Shown here one piece after another: positions 1 through 5,965 of a stretch of DNA of 11,306 nt; position 1 is the stretch's first letter, and each line of letters begins with the position of its first letter. The translations under genes and the position numbers were made by a program. The DNA is taken from positions 33,681-44,986 of the forward strand of contig DJWE01000012.1 of assembly GCA_002441465.1 (NCBI GenBank). Reading direction: 5' to 3'. The notes below the pieces were generated by a model. That model saw nothing but the letters and a program-made list of their open reading frames with translations. It had not been told where the DNA came from and searched no databases. The DNA comes from Propionibacteriaceae bacterium UBA6238. GTDB taxonomy: Bacteria > Actinomycetota > Actinomycetes > Propionibacteriales > Propionibacteriaceae.

Positions 1-355
1 TCACGTAGTCGTCGCCGCCCGCGGTGAGGCCGCCGATCCGGTCGTCGAGTGCGTCCCGAGCGGTGAGGAAGATCACCGGCACGCCCGGCTGTTCGGCGCG
101 GATCCGGCGCATCACCTCCAGGCCGTCGAAGTCGGGCAGCATCATGTCGAGCACGATCGCGTCCGGTCGTACTTCCCGGGCCGCCTTGACCGCGGCGAGC
201 CCCGAGGAGGCCGTGGACACCTCCCAGCCCTCGTAGCGCAGCGCCATGCTGAGCAGTTCGGTGAGGCTGGTCTCGTCATCGACGGTGAGCACCCGGATCG
301 CGGTCCCGTCCGGACGGGTGAGGGCTTCTTGTCCGCTTCGCGCAGTGATCGCCAT
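1..355 (-). CDS. Response regulator, OmpR/PrrA-like, receiver domain (3' end outside window)
   Basis: Reading the minus strand from ATG at 355 gives 118 codons that run off the left edge, so only the receiver domain is visible. After a roughly 20-residue N-terminal leader come beta-1 and the acidic pair (VLTVDDE, D26-D27), the likely phosphoacceptor D70 in VLDMMLPDFDG, and the conserved Thr in IFLTARD (T98), followed by GGDDYV. This is the CheY-like receiver of a two-component response regulator, which would be phosphorylated on D70 by a partner histidine kinase. The GGDDY end and overall style fit the OmpR/winged-helix class (PrrA/TcrA/TrcR-like), but the DNA-binding domain lies outside the window, so subclass is inferred. 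The kinase is probably downstream, also outside. The gene diverges from the sortase gene; the shared 195-bp gap carries an inverted repeat that could be its own binding site. Confidence 0.93.
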   Translation of the reverse strand, partial: MAITARSGQEALTRPDGTAIRVLTVDDETSLTELLSMALRYEGWEVSTASSGLAAVKAAREVRPDAIVLDMMLPDFDGLEVMRRIRAEQPGVPVIFLTARDALDDRIGGLTAGGDDYV

Positions 356-423
356 GCGTCGACTCTCTCAGTGCCGGGTGAGGAACCGCTTGCAGTTTCC
401 TGTGAGAACACTATGACTCCCCA

Positions 424-477
424 CCGAGTTGTCAGAGTCCCATGCGCCTATAGCCGAACGTGCTTCTGACAACTCGG
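424..477. promoter_or_regulatory. Perfect 13-bp inverted repeat centred on CTATAG, candidate operator/promoter
   Basis: CCGAGTTGTCAGA at 424-436 is matched exactly by its reverse complement TCTGACAACTCGG at 465-477. The 28-bp spacer has the six-base palindrome CTATAG (448-453) at its exact centre, with 11 bases on each side. The element lies in the divergent gap between the response regulator and the sortase. On the minus strand the left arm supplies CTGACA, followed after 16 bases by TAGTGT, a plausible -35/-10 pair for the response regulator. I infer an operator or twin promoter; no binding protein is known from the sequence. Confidence 0.5.
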
Positions 478-550
478 CGGGTGGCGGACGACCGGTAGCC
501 TTGGCGAAGCCGGCGGGACGCCGGACATCGGTCGAGTGGGGAGGCGGGAG

Positions 551-1213
551 ATGCGGGTCGTCCGTGGTGTCGCCGGCCTGCTCGGCGAACTGCTGATCAC
601 TCTCGGCGTCGTCCTGCTGCTGTTCGTGGGCTGGCAACTGTGGTGGACGGACGTGGTCTCCGACGCGGATGCCGCACAGGTGGTGGACACGCTCACGGCG
701 GACTTCGACGACCCCGACTGGGTGCAGCCCGCCCACGTGAAGCTGGGGGACGCGTTCGCGATCGTGCGGATTCCGCGATTCGGAGCGACGTTCGCCCGTC
801 CGCTCTACGAGGGCACGACCCGTGAGGTGCTGCAGCGCGGAGTCGGGCACTACGCCGACACCGCCATGCCGGGCGAGGTGGGCAACTTCGCCATGGCCGG
901 CCACCGCACCACCTACGGCAAACCGTTCAACCGGATCGCCGAGTTGAAGAAGGACGACGTGGTGCTGGTGGAGACCAAATCCACCTGGTACGTCTATCGG
1001 GTCACCGGCCACGAGATCGTCGCCCCCACCCAGGTCTCGGTATTGCTGCCGGTACCCAATCGCCCCGATGCCGAACCCACCGAGGCAGTGCTGACCATGA
1101 CCAGTTGCCACCCTGAGTTCAGCGCTCGCGAACGGTACGTGGTGCACGCTTCGCTGGACGCCAGCTATCCGCACGACCAGGGCGTGCCGGCCGACGTGCT
1201 GGAGGTGTCGTGA
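551..1213 (+). CDS. Class E sortase
   Basis: A cysteine transpeptidase of 220 residues anchored in the membrane by one N-terminal segment (about residues 7-30), with the catalytic beta-barrel outside the cell. The triad is visible: His118 in MAGHRTTYG, Cys186 in TMTSCHPEFS, and Arg195 in SARERYVVHA. The TTYG after the His and the TCHPEFS context are typical of actinobacterial class E sortases, which attach LAXTG-type surface proteins to the cell wall; no such substrate is encoded in this window. I chose ATG 551 because GGGAGG (539-544) sits six bases upstream; a GTG at 536, five codons earlier, is possible but would place that site inside the gene. The stop overlaps the start of the next gene (TGATG), so the two are probably translated together. 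Divergent from the response regulator. Confidence 0.93.
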   Translation: MRVVRGVAGLLGELLITLGVVLLLFVGWQLWWTDVVSDADAAQVVDTLTADFDDPDWVQPAHVKLGDAFAIVRIPRFGATFARPLYEGTTREVLQRGVGHYADTAMPGEVGNFAMAGHRTTYGKPFNRIAELKKDDVVLVETKSTWYVYRVTGHEIVAPTQVSVLLPVPNRPDAEPTEAVLTMTSCHPEFSARERYVVHASLDASYPHDQGVPADVLEVS

Positions 1214-1377
1214 TGTCCTTCTACGGTTTGATTTGGCGACTCCTGCCCGGTCCCACCGCAGTGAAGGTGATCGAGGCCGCCGTCTTGGTGTTCGCCGTAG
1301 TGGCGGCCCTGTTCATCTGGGTATTCCCGCAGCTCGCGCCCTACATGCCGTTCAACGACACCACGGTGGGGAGCTGA
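1213..1377 (+). CDS. Small single-pass membrane protein coupled to sortase
   Basis: A 54-residue ORF beginning MSFYGLIWRLLPGP, with a hydrophobic stretch at about residues 19-39 (IEAAVLVFAVVAALFIWVFP) and a short outer tail ending PYMPFNDTTVGS. Its ATG shares the A of the sortase TGA stop (TGATG), a classic translational-coupling overlap, which supports it as a real gene. From memory, small proteins of this form (W-R-x-L-P-G at the start, a TM helix, then a P-F-x-D tail) recur beside class E sortase and pabA/crgA genes in actinobacteria. No function is established that I know of. It could be a sortase partner or a cell-division-associated membrane peptide, but that is inference. The 145 bases after its stop separate it from the convergent acylphosphatase gene and contain only weak hairpins. 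Confidence 0.8.
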   Translation: MSFYGLIWRLLPGPTAVKVIEAAVLVFAVVAALFIWVFPQLAPYMPFNDTTVGS

Positions 1378-1522
1378 TCGAAGCCGGATCGGGGTGCCGA
1401 CCTTCCCGCTGCCGGTCGCCGTCTTCACATCACGGTGCTTCGCGACCACCCCTGGCTGAATCCGGTGGCGCTTCGCCTGGCCCGGTTGCCGATGCCGGTC
1501 TGCGCGGCCGTGCCGGGACCGT

Positions 1523-1804
1523 TCAGCGGTAGCCGAACGCGCGCGCGCCGGGGATCACCTCCACCCACTCCAGGTCGATGTCGTCCACGCTGCCTGGCCG
1601 CGCCGAAGTGGTCGGGACCTCGCTGACCAGCCGGATCATCGCGCCGACCGCCTCCGGATCCCCCTGGGCACGGATCAACACGGATCCGTCCGACTGGTTC
1701 TGTGCATATCCGGACAGGCCGAGGTAGCGCGCCTCGCCCATCGCCCACCACCGGAAGCCGACGCCCTGGACGCGCCCGCGAACCGTGATCAGCACCGCCA
1801 TCAT
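1523..1804 (-). CDS. acyP: Acylphosphatase
   Basis: A 93-residue protein, the normal size for a small acylphosphatase, which hydrolyses the carboxyl-phosphate bond of acyl phosphates in the cytoplasm. The family signature RVQGVGFRWW (residues 11-20) forms the phosphate-binding loop with catalytic Arg18; the second signature GYAQNQSDGSV supplies catalytic Asn36. Later elements fit the ferredoxin-like fold. Two adjacent ATG codons (1804 and 1801) can start it; the choice adds only one Met, and there is no strong Shine-Dalgarno site before either. It is convergent with the sortase unit and divergent from the phosphoribosyltransferase, with 119 bases between the start codons for two opposing promoters. 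In many actinobacteria acyP lies near smc/ftsY; that context is not seen here. Confidence 0.94.
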   Translation of the reverse strand: MMAVLITVRGRVQGVGFRWWAMGEARYLGLSGYAQNQSDGSVLIRAQGDPEAVGAMIRLVSEVPTTSARPGSVDDIDLEWVEVIPGARAFGYR

Positions 1805-1923
1805 GGGGAACCATTCAACCCTGTCCGGGCCGATCGCGGGTTTCGACAGGCGTGTGCGGCGGACGGGGACGTCCGCTGGTCGGGCGGACCGGAACCCGTG
1901 ATCGGGTCTGGAAAGATGTGCGC

Positions 1924-2415
1924 ATGAGCGAACCCGTCCGCGAAGTACTCACCTGGGAATTGTTCGGCAGGGCGGCTCGGGAGCTCGCCCAGATGGTCGT
2001 CGACTCGGGCTTTCGTCCCGACCTGATCTTGTCGATCACCAGAGGCGGCTTGTTGCCCGCGGGCACGATGAGCTACGCGATGGGGATCAAGAACCTGCAC
2101 ATCATCAACGTCGAGTTCTACACCGGCGTGGACACGCGGCTGCCGCTGCCGGTGTTGCTGCCGCCGGTGCCTGCTGCGGTGGATCTGTCGGCCAAGACCG
2201 TGCTGATCGTCGACGACGTCGCCGACACCGGCGAGACACTGCGGATGGTGCGCGACTTCTGCGCCGAGCACGTGGCCCAGACGCGCACGGCCGTCCTCTA
2301 CGAGAAGCCGCATTCGGTGGTGAAGTGCGACTACGTGTGGAAACGGACGTCGGACTGGATCTCGTTCCCCTGGTCGAGCGAGCCGCCGCTGGTGGGGGTC
2401 TCGACCGACAACTGA
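1924..2415 (+). CDS. Phosphoribosyltransferase, COG2236 hypoxanthine/xanthine type
   Basis: A 163-residue type I phosphoribosyltransferase. The PRPP-binding signature VLIVDDVADTGET is at residues 93-105; the N-terminal half has the SITRGGLLPAG loop (38-47) and the INVEFYTGV segment typical of COG2236 (Hpt1-like) proteins. By family it transfers phosphoribose from PRPP to a purine base in salvage; the exact base cannot be read from sequence. I use ATG 1924, with GGAAAG (1910-1915) eight bases upstream; an in-frame start at 1852 would add 24 arginine-rich residues with no family match. The 5' leader carries two small hairpins. The last 85 bases (2331-2415) overlap, on the other strand, the end of the EamA permease gene. 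Confidence 0.88.
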   Translation: MSEPVREVLTWELFGRAARELAQMVVDSGFRPDLILSITRGGLLPAGTMSYAMGIKNLHIINVEFYTGVDTRLPLPVLLPPVPAAVDLSAKTVLIVDDVADTGETLRMVRDFCAEHVAQTRTAVLYEKPHSVVKCDYVWKRTSDWISFPWSSEPPLVGVSTDN

Positions 2416-3317
2416 GCGGGTTCGACCGGAGCCTTTGCTCCGGTGCCCGCCACCAGGACGCCGGCCAGCACGGCCACCAAGCCCACCCACTGCACGACGC
2501 CGAGCCGCTCGCCCAGCACGACGACGCCCAGTAATGCGGCCGTCATCGGTTCGGCGAGCCCGAGCGTGATCGCGGTGGCGGCCGAAAGGTGGCGCAGCGC
2601 TGCGCCCATCAGCAGGTAGGAGACCACCACGGTGACCAGGCCGAGCCAGGCCGCCATGGCCAGGCCGGACGGCTCGGACACCCAGGTGTTGTCGGTGAAC
2701 GGCAGGACGCCGGCACCCAGCAGCCCGCTGGTTCCGATCACTGCTGCGGTGGTGGGAAGCGGGGCGGTGCCGCGCTGGACGAGGGTCGAGGTCGCCACCG
2801 CATAGCCGGCGTACGCCGCTGCCGCGACCAGGGAGGCAAGGACGCCGACCGGCTGCAATGGGGCCGCGCTGCCGAGCACCCCGGAAAGGCCGACGATTCC
2901 GACGATCGCGAGACCGGTCGCGAACCCCCAACGCTGGCTCGGGCGATGCCCGCGCAGCGCATCGAACAGGCCGGCGAACAGCGGGCTCGAGCCGAGTGCG
3001 ATCACGGTGCCGACCGCGACGCCGTTCATCCGGGTGCCGAAGAAGAAAGTCGCCTGGAAGGCCATCACGCTGAGCCCGCCGACCAGCACCCAGCCGACCT
3101 TGCTCGACCAGCGCGGGAGCCGCGTCCGGTGGTGTCGCAGCCACCACCACAGCCCGATCAGCAGCAGGGCCGAACCGCCGACGACCTGGCGCACTGCCCC
3201 GACGCTGAGCGGGTTCGCCTGCGCCGGTCCCAGCGCCTGCGCGGTTCCGGTGGTGCCGAAGAGCACCGCGGCCGCCACCATCATCACGGCGGGACGCAGC
3301 CGGCTCGATTCGGGCAC
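2331..3317 (-). CDS. EamA/DMT-family permease
   Basis: A 328-residue membrane protein with about ten hydrophobic segments in two repeated EamA halves (roughly residues 9-140 and 155-292), the standard drug/metabolite transporter layout. The first half has the typical GTTGTAQAL and GVAVGTVIALGSSPLFAGL stretches, the second LAEPMTAALLGVVVLGERL. Such proteins export or import small metabolites; the substrate is unknown. The start is GTG 3317; no clear ribosome site precedes it, and ATG codons at residues 12-13 are a weaker alternative because they would cut into the first helix. The C-terminal 28 residues, after the last helix, are hydrophilic and encoded antisense to the phosphoribosyltransferase 3' end. 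The protease gene ends 51 bases upstream on the same strand, so co-transcription is possible. Confidence 0.92.
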   Translation of the reverse strand: MPESSRLRPAVMMVAAAVLFGTTGTAQALGPAQANPLSVGAVRQVVGGSALLLIGLWWWLRHHRTRLPRWSSKVGWVLVGGLSVMAFQATFFFGTRMNGVAVGTVIALGSSPLFAGLFDALRGHRPSQRWGFATGLAIVGIVGLSGVLGSAAPLQPVGVLASLVAAAAYAGYAVATSTLVQRGTAPLPTTAAVIGTSGLLGAGVLPFTDNTWVSEPSGLAMAAWLGLVTVVVSYLLMGAALRHLSAATAITLGLAEPMTAALLGVVVLGERLGVVQWVGLVAVLAGVLVAGTGAKAPVEPAQLSVETPTSGGSLDQGNEIQSDVRFHT

Positions 3318-3368
3318 GGCGGCAAGGCTAGCGGCCCGCGCGACGGCCCGGCGCAGATCGTGGACGCG

Positions 3369-4727
3369 CTACCCCGACAGGGTGCGTTCGAACAGCGCGC
3401 GCAGGTGTGCGGGCAGATCGTGCTCGGCAACCTCCACGTCGAGTTCCACGTCTCGGCACACCACGCCGTAGCAGAAGGCGTCCGGGGTGGGTTCGCTCGC
3501 CTCGGCCAGCTTCGGGAGCGTCCGCTCGGTCAGCAACCCCGCCCAGGCCCTCCGATCGCTGCGGGGGAGCTCGGCCAGCCGGGTGCGGCGCTCGCGGGAC
3601 ATTCCAGCGACTCCACCGCTGCGCCGAACCAGTAGCTGGGCGTCGGGATCGATCCCCGTCCCGGTGGACCGGATCGTCGGGGTGTTCTCGTCCACCTGCA
3701 CCGTCGCCCAGGCGGCACGGACCGCTGCGACTTCCGCTCCCTCACCGAAGCGCGCGAGCGCGGCGTCGATCGTCAGGGCGGCGAAGGTCGCGAAGTCGCA
3801 GCCGGGCTGGATGTCGGGACCGGTGAGCACGTCGTACCAGATCTGTCCGGCCCGCTCCCAGGCAGGGCCGCCCAGAGTGGTCGCGACCAGCGCGAACGCG
3901 CGATTGGGGATGCCGGAGTTGTAGTGGACGCCGCCGTTGTCGGAGCTGGTGTGCACGAAACCGCTCATGTCGGCCGGCTGGGGGTCCTTGCCGAGGCGCG
4001 GGTCGTCGTAGGCGGTGCCGGGGTGCAACAGGTTGCGCAGCGCCACACCTCGTACACCTGGCAGCAGCAAGTCCGCGCCGACCAGCCAGTCCGCCTCAGC
4101 AGCGGTCTGCCCTGCGCGGTACTGCGCGACGAGGACGCCGAAGACGTCGGACAGCGACTCGTTGAGTGCGCCGGACTGACCGCGGTAGGCGAGCGCGGCC
4201 GTGTGCTCGGTGACGCCGTGGGTGAGCTCGTGGCCGATCACGTCGAGACTGGCCGTGAACCGGCCGAAGATCCCCCCGTCCCCGTCGCCGAACACCATCC
4301 GCTCGCCGTTCCAGAACGCGTTTTGGTAGCCCTCGCCGTAGTGGACGGTGCCGAGCAGAGCCATACCCGCGCCGTCGATGGAGTTGCGTCCGTAGACGTC
4401 CTTGAACAGCGTCCAGGTGGCACCGAAGCCGTCGTAGGCCTCGTCGGCCGCGGGGTCGCCGGTGGCAGGCCCGGCCTCGGTGCGGACCACGGTTCCGGGG
4501 AGGTCCTCCGAGCCGTGCGCATCGAAGATCTCCCGGGACGGCCCGGCCGCGGTCGGCGCGGCTATGGAGATCACTGTCGGGGCCGTGCGCCGGGCCCGGG
4601 CGCGGCGTTTGGCCGTGTCGGCGTCCAGAGTGGCCCGGGCCTGGGCTGCGATCGGTTCCGTGCCCTCGGCCAGGCGCTGGAGCAGGTAGGGCGGGATGAT
4701 GTGCGCGATCTCAGTGGGGTGGTTCAT
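3369..4727 (-). CDS. Protealysin-type M4 metalloprotease with C-terminal emfourin-like domain
   Basis: A 452-residue zinc metalloprotease of the thermolysin family. The N-terminus lacks a signal peptide and carries the short protealysin propeptide signature HIIPPYLLQRLA (9-20). The catalytic domain shows HELTH (166-170; zinc ligands H166 and H170, catalytic E167), the third zinc ligand E190 in ALNESLSDVFG, and the active-site His268 in HYNSGIPNRAF. The thermolysin fold ends near residue 345. About 90 further residues (363-452) begin LLVRRSGGVAG, continue with PTPDAFCYGVV, and end LPAHLRALFERTL. I recognise this pattern as resembling emfourin, the small protealysin inhibitor usually encoded separately, so this looks like a protease-inhibitor fusion. 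Start ATG 4727 has GGGGG just upstream; an earlier in-frame ATG at 4808 is rejected because its codons run into the repeat cluster. Confidence 0.93.
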   Translation of the reverse strand: MNHPTEIAHIIPPYLLQRLAEGTEPIAAQARATLDADTAKRRARARRTAPTVISIAAPTAAGPSREIFDAHGSEDLPGTVVRTEAGPATGDPAADEAYDGFGATWTLFKDVYGRNSIDGAGMALLGTVHYGEGYQNAFWNGERMVFGDGDGGIFGRFTASLDVIGHELTHGVTEHTAALAYRGQSGALNESLSDVFGVLVAQYRAGQTAAEADWLVGADLLLPGVRGVALRNLLHPGTAYDDPRLGKDPQPADMSGFVHTSSDNGGVHYNSGIPNRAFALVATTLGGPAWERAGQIWYDVLTGPDIQPGCDFATFAALTIDAALARFGEGAEVAAVRAAWATVQVDENTPTIRSTGTGIDPDAQLLVRRSGGVAGMSRERRTRLAELPRSDRRAWAGLLTERTLPKLAEASEPTPDAFCYGVVCRDVELDVEVAEHDLPAHLRALFERTLSG

Positions 4728-4773
4728 GCCCCCAGCATGCCGCGCGAGTGTGACAGGACGATGCCGCTGCGAT

Positions 4774-4807
4774 CCGAACATGTGGGGACGGTTCCTATCT
4801 CGGTCCA
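4774..4807 (-). repeat. REP-like repeat, copy 1 (inverted)
   Basis: First of three copies of a 24-bp core, here 4784-4807, beginning GGGGACGGTTCC. It is the exact reverse complement of the cores of copies 2 and 3. With its flank CCGAACA (4774-4780) it pairs over 34 positions with copy 3 (three mismatches), and with copy 2 over 24 bp across a 10-base loop. It lies upstream of the M4 protease start and downstream of the ybaK-like stop. Confidence 0.85.
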
Positions 4808-4817
4808 CGTCGGAACC

Positions 4818-4841
4818 TGGACCGAGATAGGAACCGTCCCC
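4818..4841 (+). repeat. REP-like repeat, copy 2
   Basis: Second copy of the 24-bp core (begins TGGACCGAGATAGG, ends CCGTCCCC), identical to copy 3 and exactly complementary to copy 1. It is followed by a GGGG-TGTTC flank that nearly matches the flank of copy 3. Copies 2 and 3 are spaced 33 bp start to start. Confidence 0.85.
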
Positions 4842-4850
4842 GGGGTGTTC

Positions 4851-4884
4851 TGGACCGAGATAGGAACCGTCCCCGGGTGTTCGG
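4851..4884 (+). repeat. REP-like repeat, copy 3
   Basis: Third copy, core 4851-4874 plus the flank GGG and TGTTCGG (4878-4884), the latter complementary to CCGAACA before copy 1. The outer pair (copies 1 and 3) thus forms a longer inverted repeat enclosing copy 2. The AACCGTCCCC core resembles REP elements mobilised by REP-associated tyrosine transposases, as I recall them; no such transposase is in the window. Confidence 0.85.
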
Positions 4885-4899
4885 TGGGCTCTGGTCAGT

Positions 4900-5397
4900 T
4901 CACCCGGCGATCTCTGCGACGTGGGCGCCGAGGGCGGCCAGCGCGGCGTCCGCGTCGAGCAGGACGGTGGCCCCGGGCTCGCCGGCGCCCAAGGAGATGG
5001 TGCGGCCGCGGAGGCCGGCGTCCGCGATCACGGGCCAGGCGACCCGGGAACCGAACGGGGTGATCGTGCCGCGCCGATAGCCCGTGGCGGCGAAGGCCGT
5101 CTCCGCGTCGGGCATCGAAAGGCGGTTCACGCCCAGGTGAGCCCGCAGTTTCGGCCAGGCGATCTCCCGGTCGCCGGGCACCAGGACGAACAGGAAGTCG
5201 TCGTCGCCACGCCGCACGACCAGGGTCTTCACGACGTCACGAGGGCTGAGCCCACGCAACGCGGCCGCCTCGGCGAGGGATCGCACCGGCCGGTGCCGAA
5301 CCACCCGGTAGGGCACCCCGGCCGCGATCAGCGCAGCCTCGGCCGGCGCCGCGTCCGACCCGGCCACCGGCTCCGGGTCAGGCGTGGAGGTACTCAA
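4900..5397 (-). CDS. YbaK/EbsC-type aminoacyl-tRNA deacylase
   Basis: A protein of about 165 residues with one YbaK domain (about 18-162). Family members hydrolyse mischarged aminoacyl-tRNAs (for example Cys- or Ala-tRNA-Pro) as free-standing editing enzymes in the cytoplasm. Seen are the conserved lysine in DVVKTLVVR (K57), the LVPGDREIAWPKL stretch, and TGYRRGTITPFG (105-116), which matches the family G-x-x-x-G-x-x-P-x-G loop. The longest form starts at TTG 5397, overlapping the last 20 bases of the CBS gene. A GTG at 5367, with GGAG very close upstream, would give 155 residues and lose only non-conserved sequence, so the start is uncertain. Overlap or close spacing indicates an operon with the CBS protein. 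Which amino acid it edits cannot be decided here. Confidence 0.88.
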   Translation of the reverse strand: MSTSTPDPEPVAGSDAAPAEAALIAAGVPYRVVRHRPVRSLAEAAALRGLSPRDVVKTLVVRRGDDDFLFVLVPGDREIAWPKLRAHLGVNRLSMPDAETAFAATGYRRGTITPFGSRVAWPVIADAGLRGRTISLGAGEPGATVLLDADAALAALGAHVAEIAG

Positions 5398-5809
5398 GCA
5401 GGTGGTTGCGTTCGTCGGTGAGCTGGTCGATGCGGTACTTCACGACGTCGCCGATGGAGACGATCGCGGTCAGCGCACCGTCGGCGTCGACCACGGGCAG
5501 GTGGCGGATCCGCGAGTACGTCATGGTGTGACCGATGGCCTCCAGGGAATCCTCGGGGGTGCACGTCTTCACGCTCGCGGTCATGATCGCCGAGACCGGC
5601 TGGGCGAGCACGTCCGTCCCGTCGGAGGCGAGGTGCCGGACGACGTCACGCTCGCTGACGATGCCGGAGATCGTGGTGCCGTCGCCACTGACCACCACGG
5701 CCCCGATGTTGTTGCTGCCGAGCAGATCGACCAGCTCGGCGACGGTGGCGGAGGGTGCGATGGTGACCACGTCCGCGCCCTTCTTGCGGATGATGTCCTC
5801 GATCTTCAT
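5378..5809 (-). CDS. Tandem CBS-domain protein
   Basis: A 143-residue protein made only of two CBS domains (about 8-66 and 73-130), the pair that normally forms one Bateman module binding adenosine nucleotides or S-adenosylmethionine. Typical motifs are VSERDVVRHLA after the first domain, PVSAIMT at the linker, RIRHLPVVD and GDVVKYRIDQL in the second. Stand-alone CBS proteins of this size are widespread in actinobacteria and proteobacteria and are thought to sense energy state; the partner is unknown. Start ATG 5809 has GAGG only one base upstream, an unusually tight ribosome site. The stop (TGA at 5378-5380) lies inside or just before the beginning of the deacylase gene, so the two are likely co-transcribed. 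The 156 bases upstream, back to the XRE regulator stop, hold no gene that I can support. Confidence 0.94.
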   Translation of the reverse strand: MKIEDIIRKKGADVVTIAPSATVAELVDLLGSNNIGAVVVSGDGTTISGIVSERDVVRHLASDGTDVLAQPVSAIMTASVKTCTPEDSLEAIGHTMTYSRIRHLPVVDADGALTAIVSIGDVVKYRIDQLTDERNHLLEYLHA

Positions 5810-5965
5810 ACCTCGGACGCTACCCCGGGCGGCGAGCCCACACCAGAGTTCGCGGGGTGCGGCAAGTGCCCGGGTGGCGGCGGACGCAGGGGACGGCCTC
5901 GGCCGGTATGGTCCGCCAGCCGTGCGCGGCAGCGACGCGTCCCCGTCCTGAGGCGGCGCCCGGGC

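Noticed and set aside
368..1174. Long minus-strand open frame (268 codons) over the sortase gene
   Set aside because: It is antisense to a sortase with an intact triad, rich in His/Arg/Gly, with no recognisable domain; a typical GC-rich shadow frame.
1378..1522. Weak stem GGCG-CTT-CGCC and a distant GGTCGC/GCGACC pair between the small membrane protein and acyP
   Set aside because: Short stems, no U-tract and no repeat elsewhere; not enough to call a terminator.
4728..4808. 27-residue N-terminal extension of the M4 protease from ATG 4808
   Set aside because: It would be encoded partly by the REP-like repeat, is not similar to any propeptide, and the protealysin signature begins right after Met 4727.
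4774..4884. CRISPR array
   Set aside because: Only three units, one of them inverted, with spacers of about 9-10 bases; no cas genes nearby. This is a REP-type arrangement.
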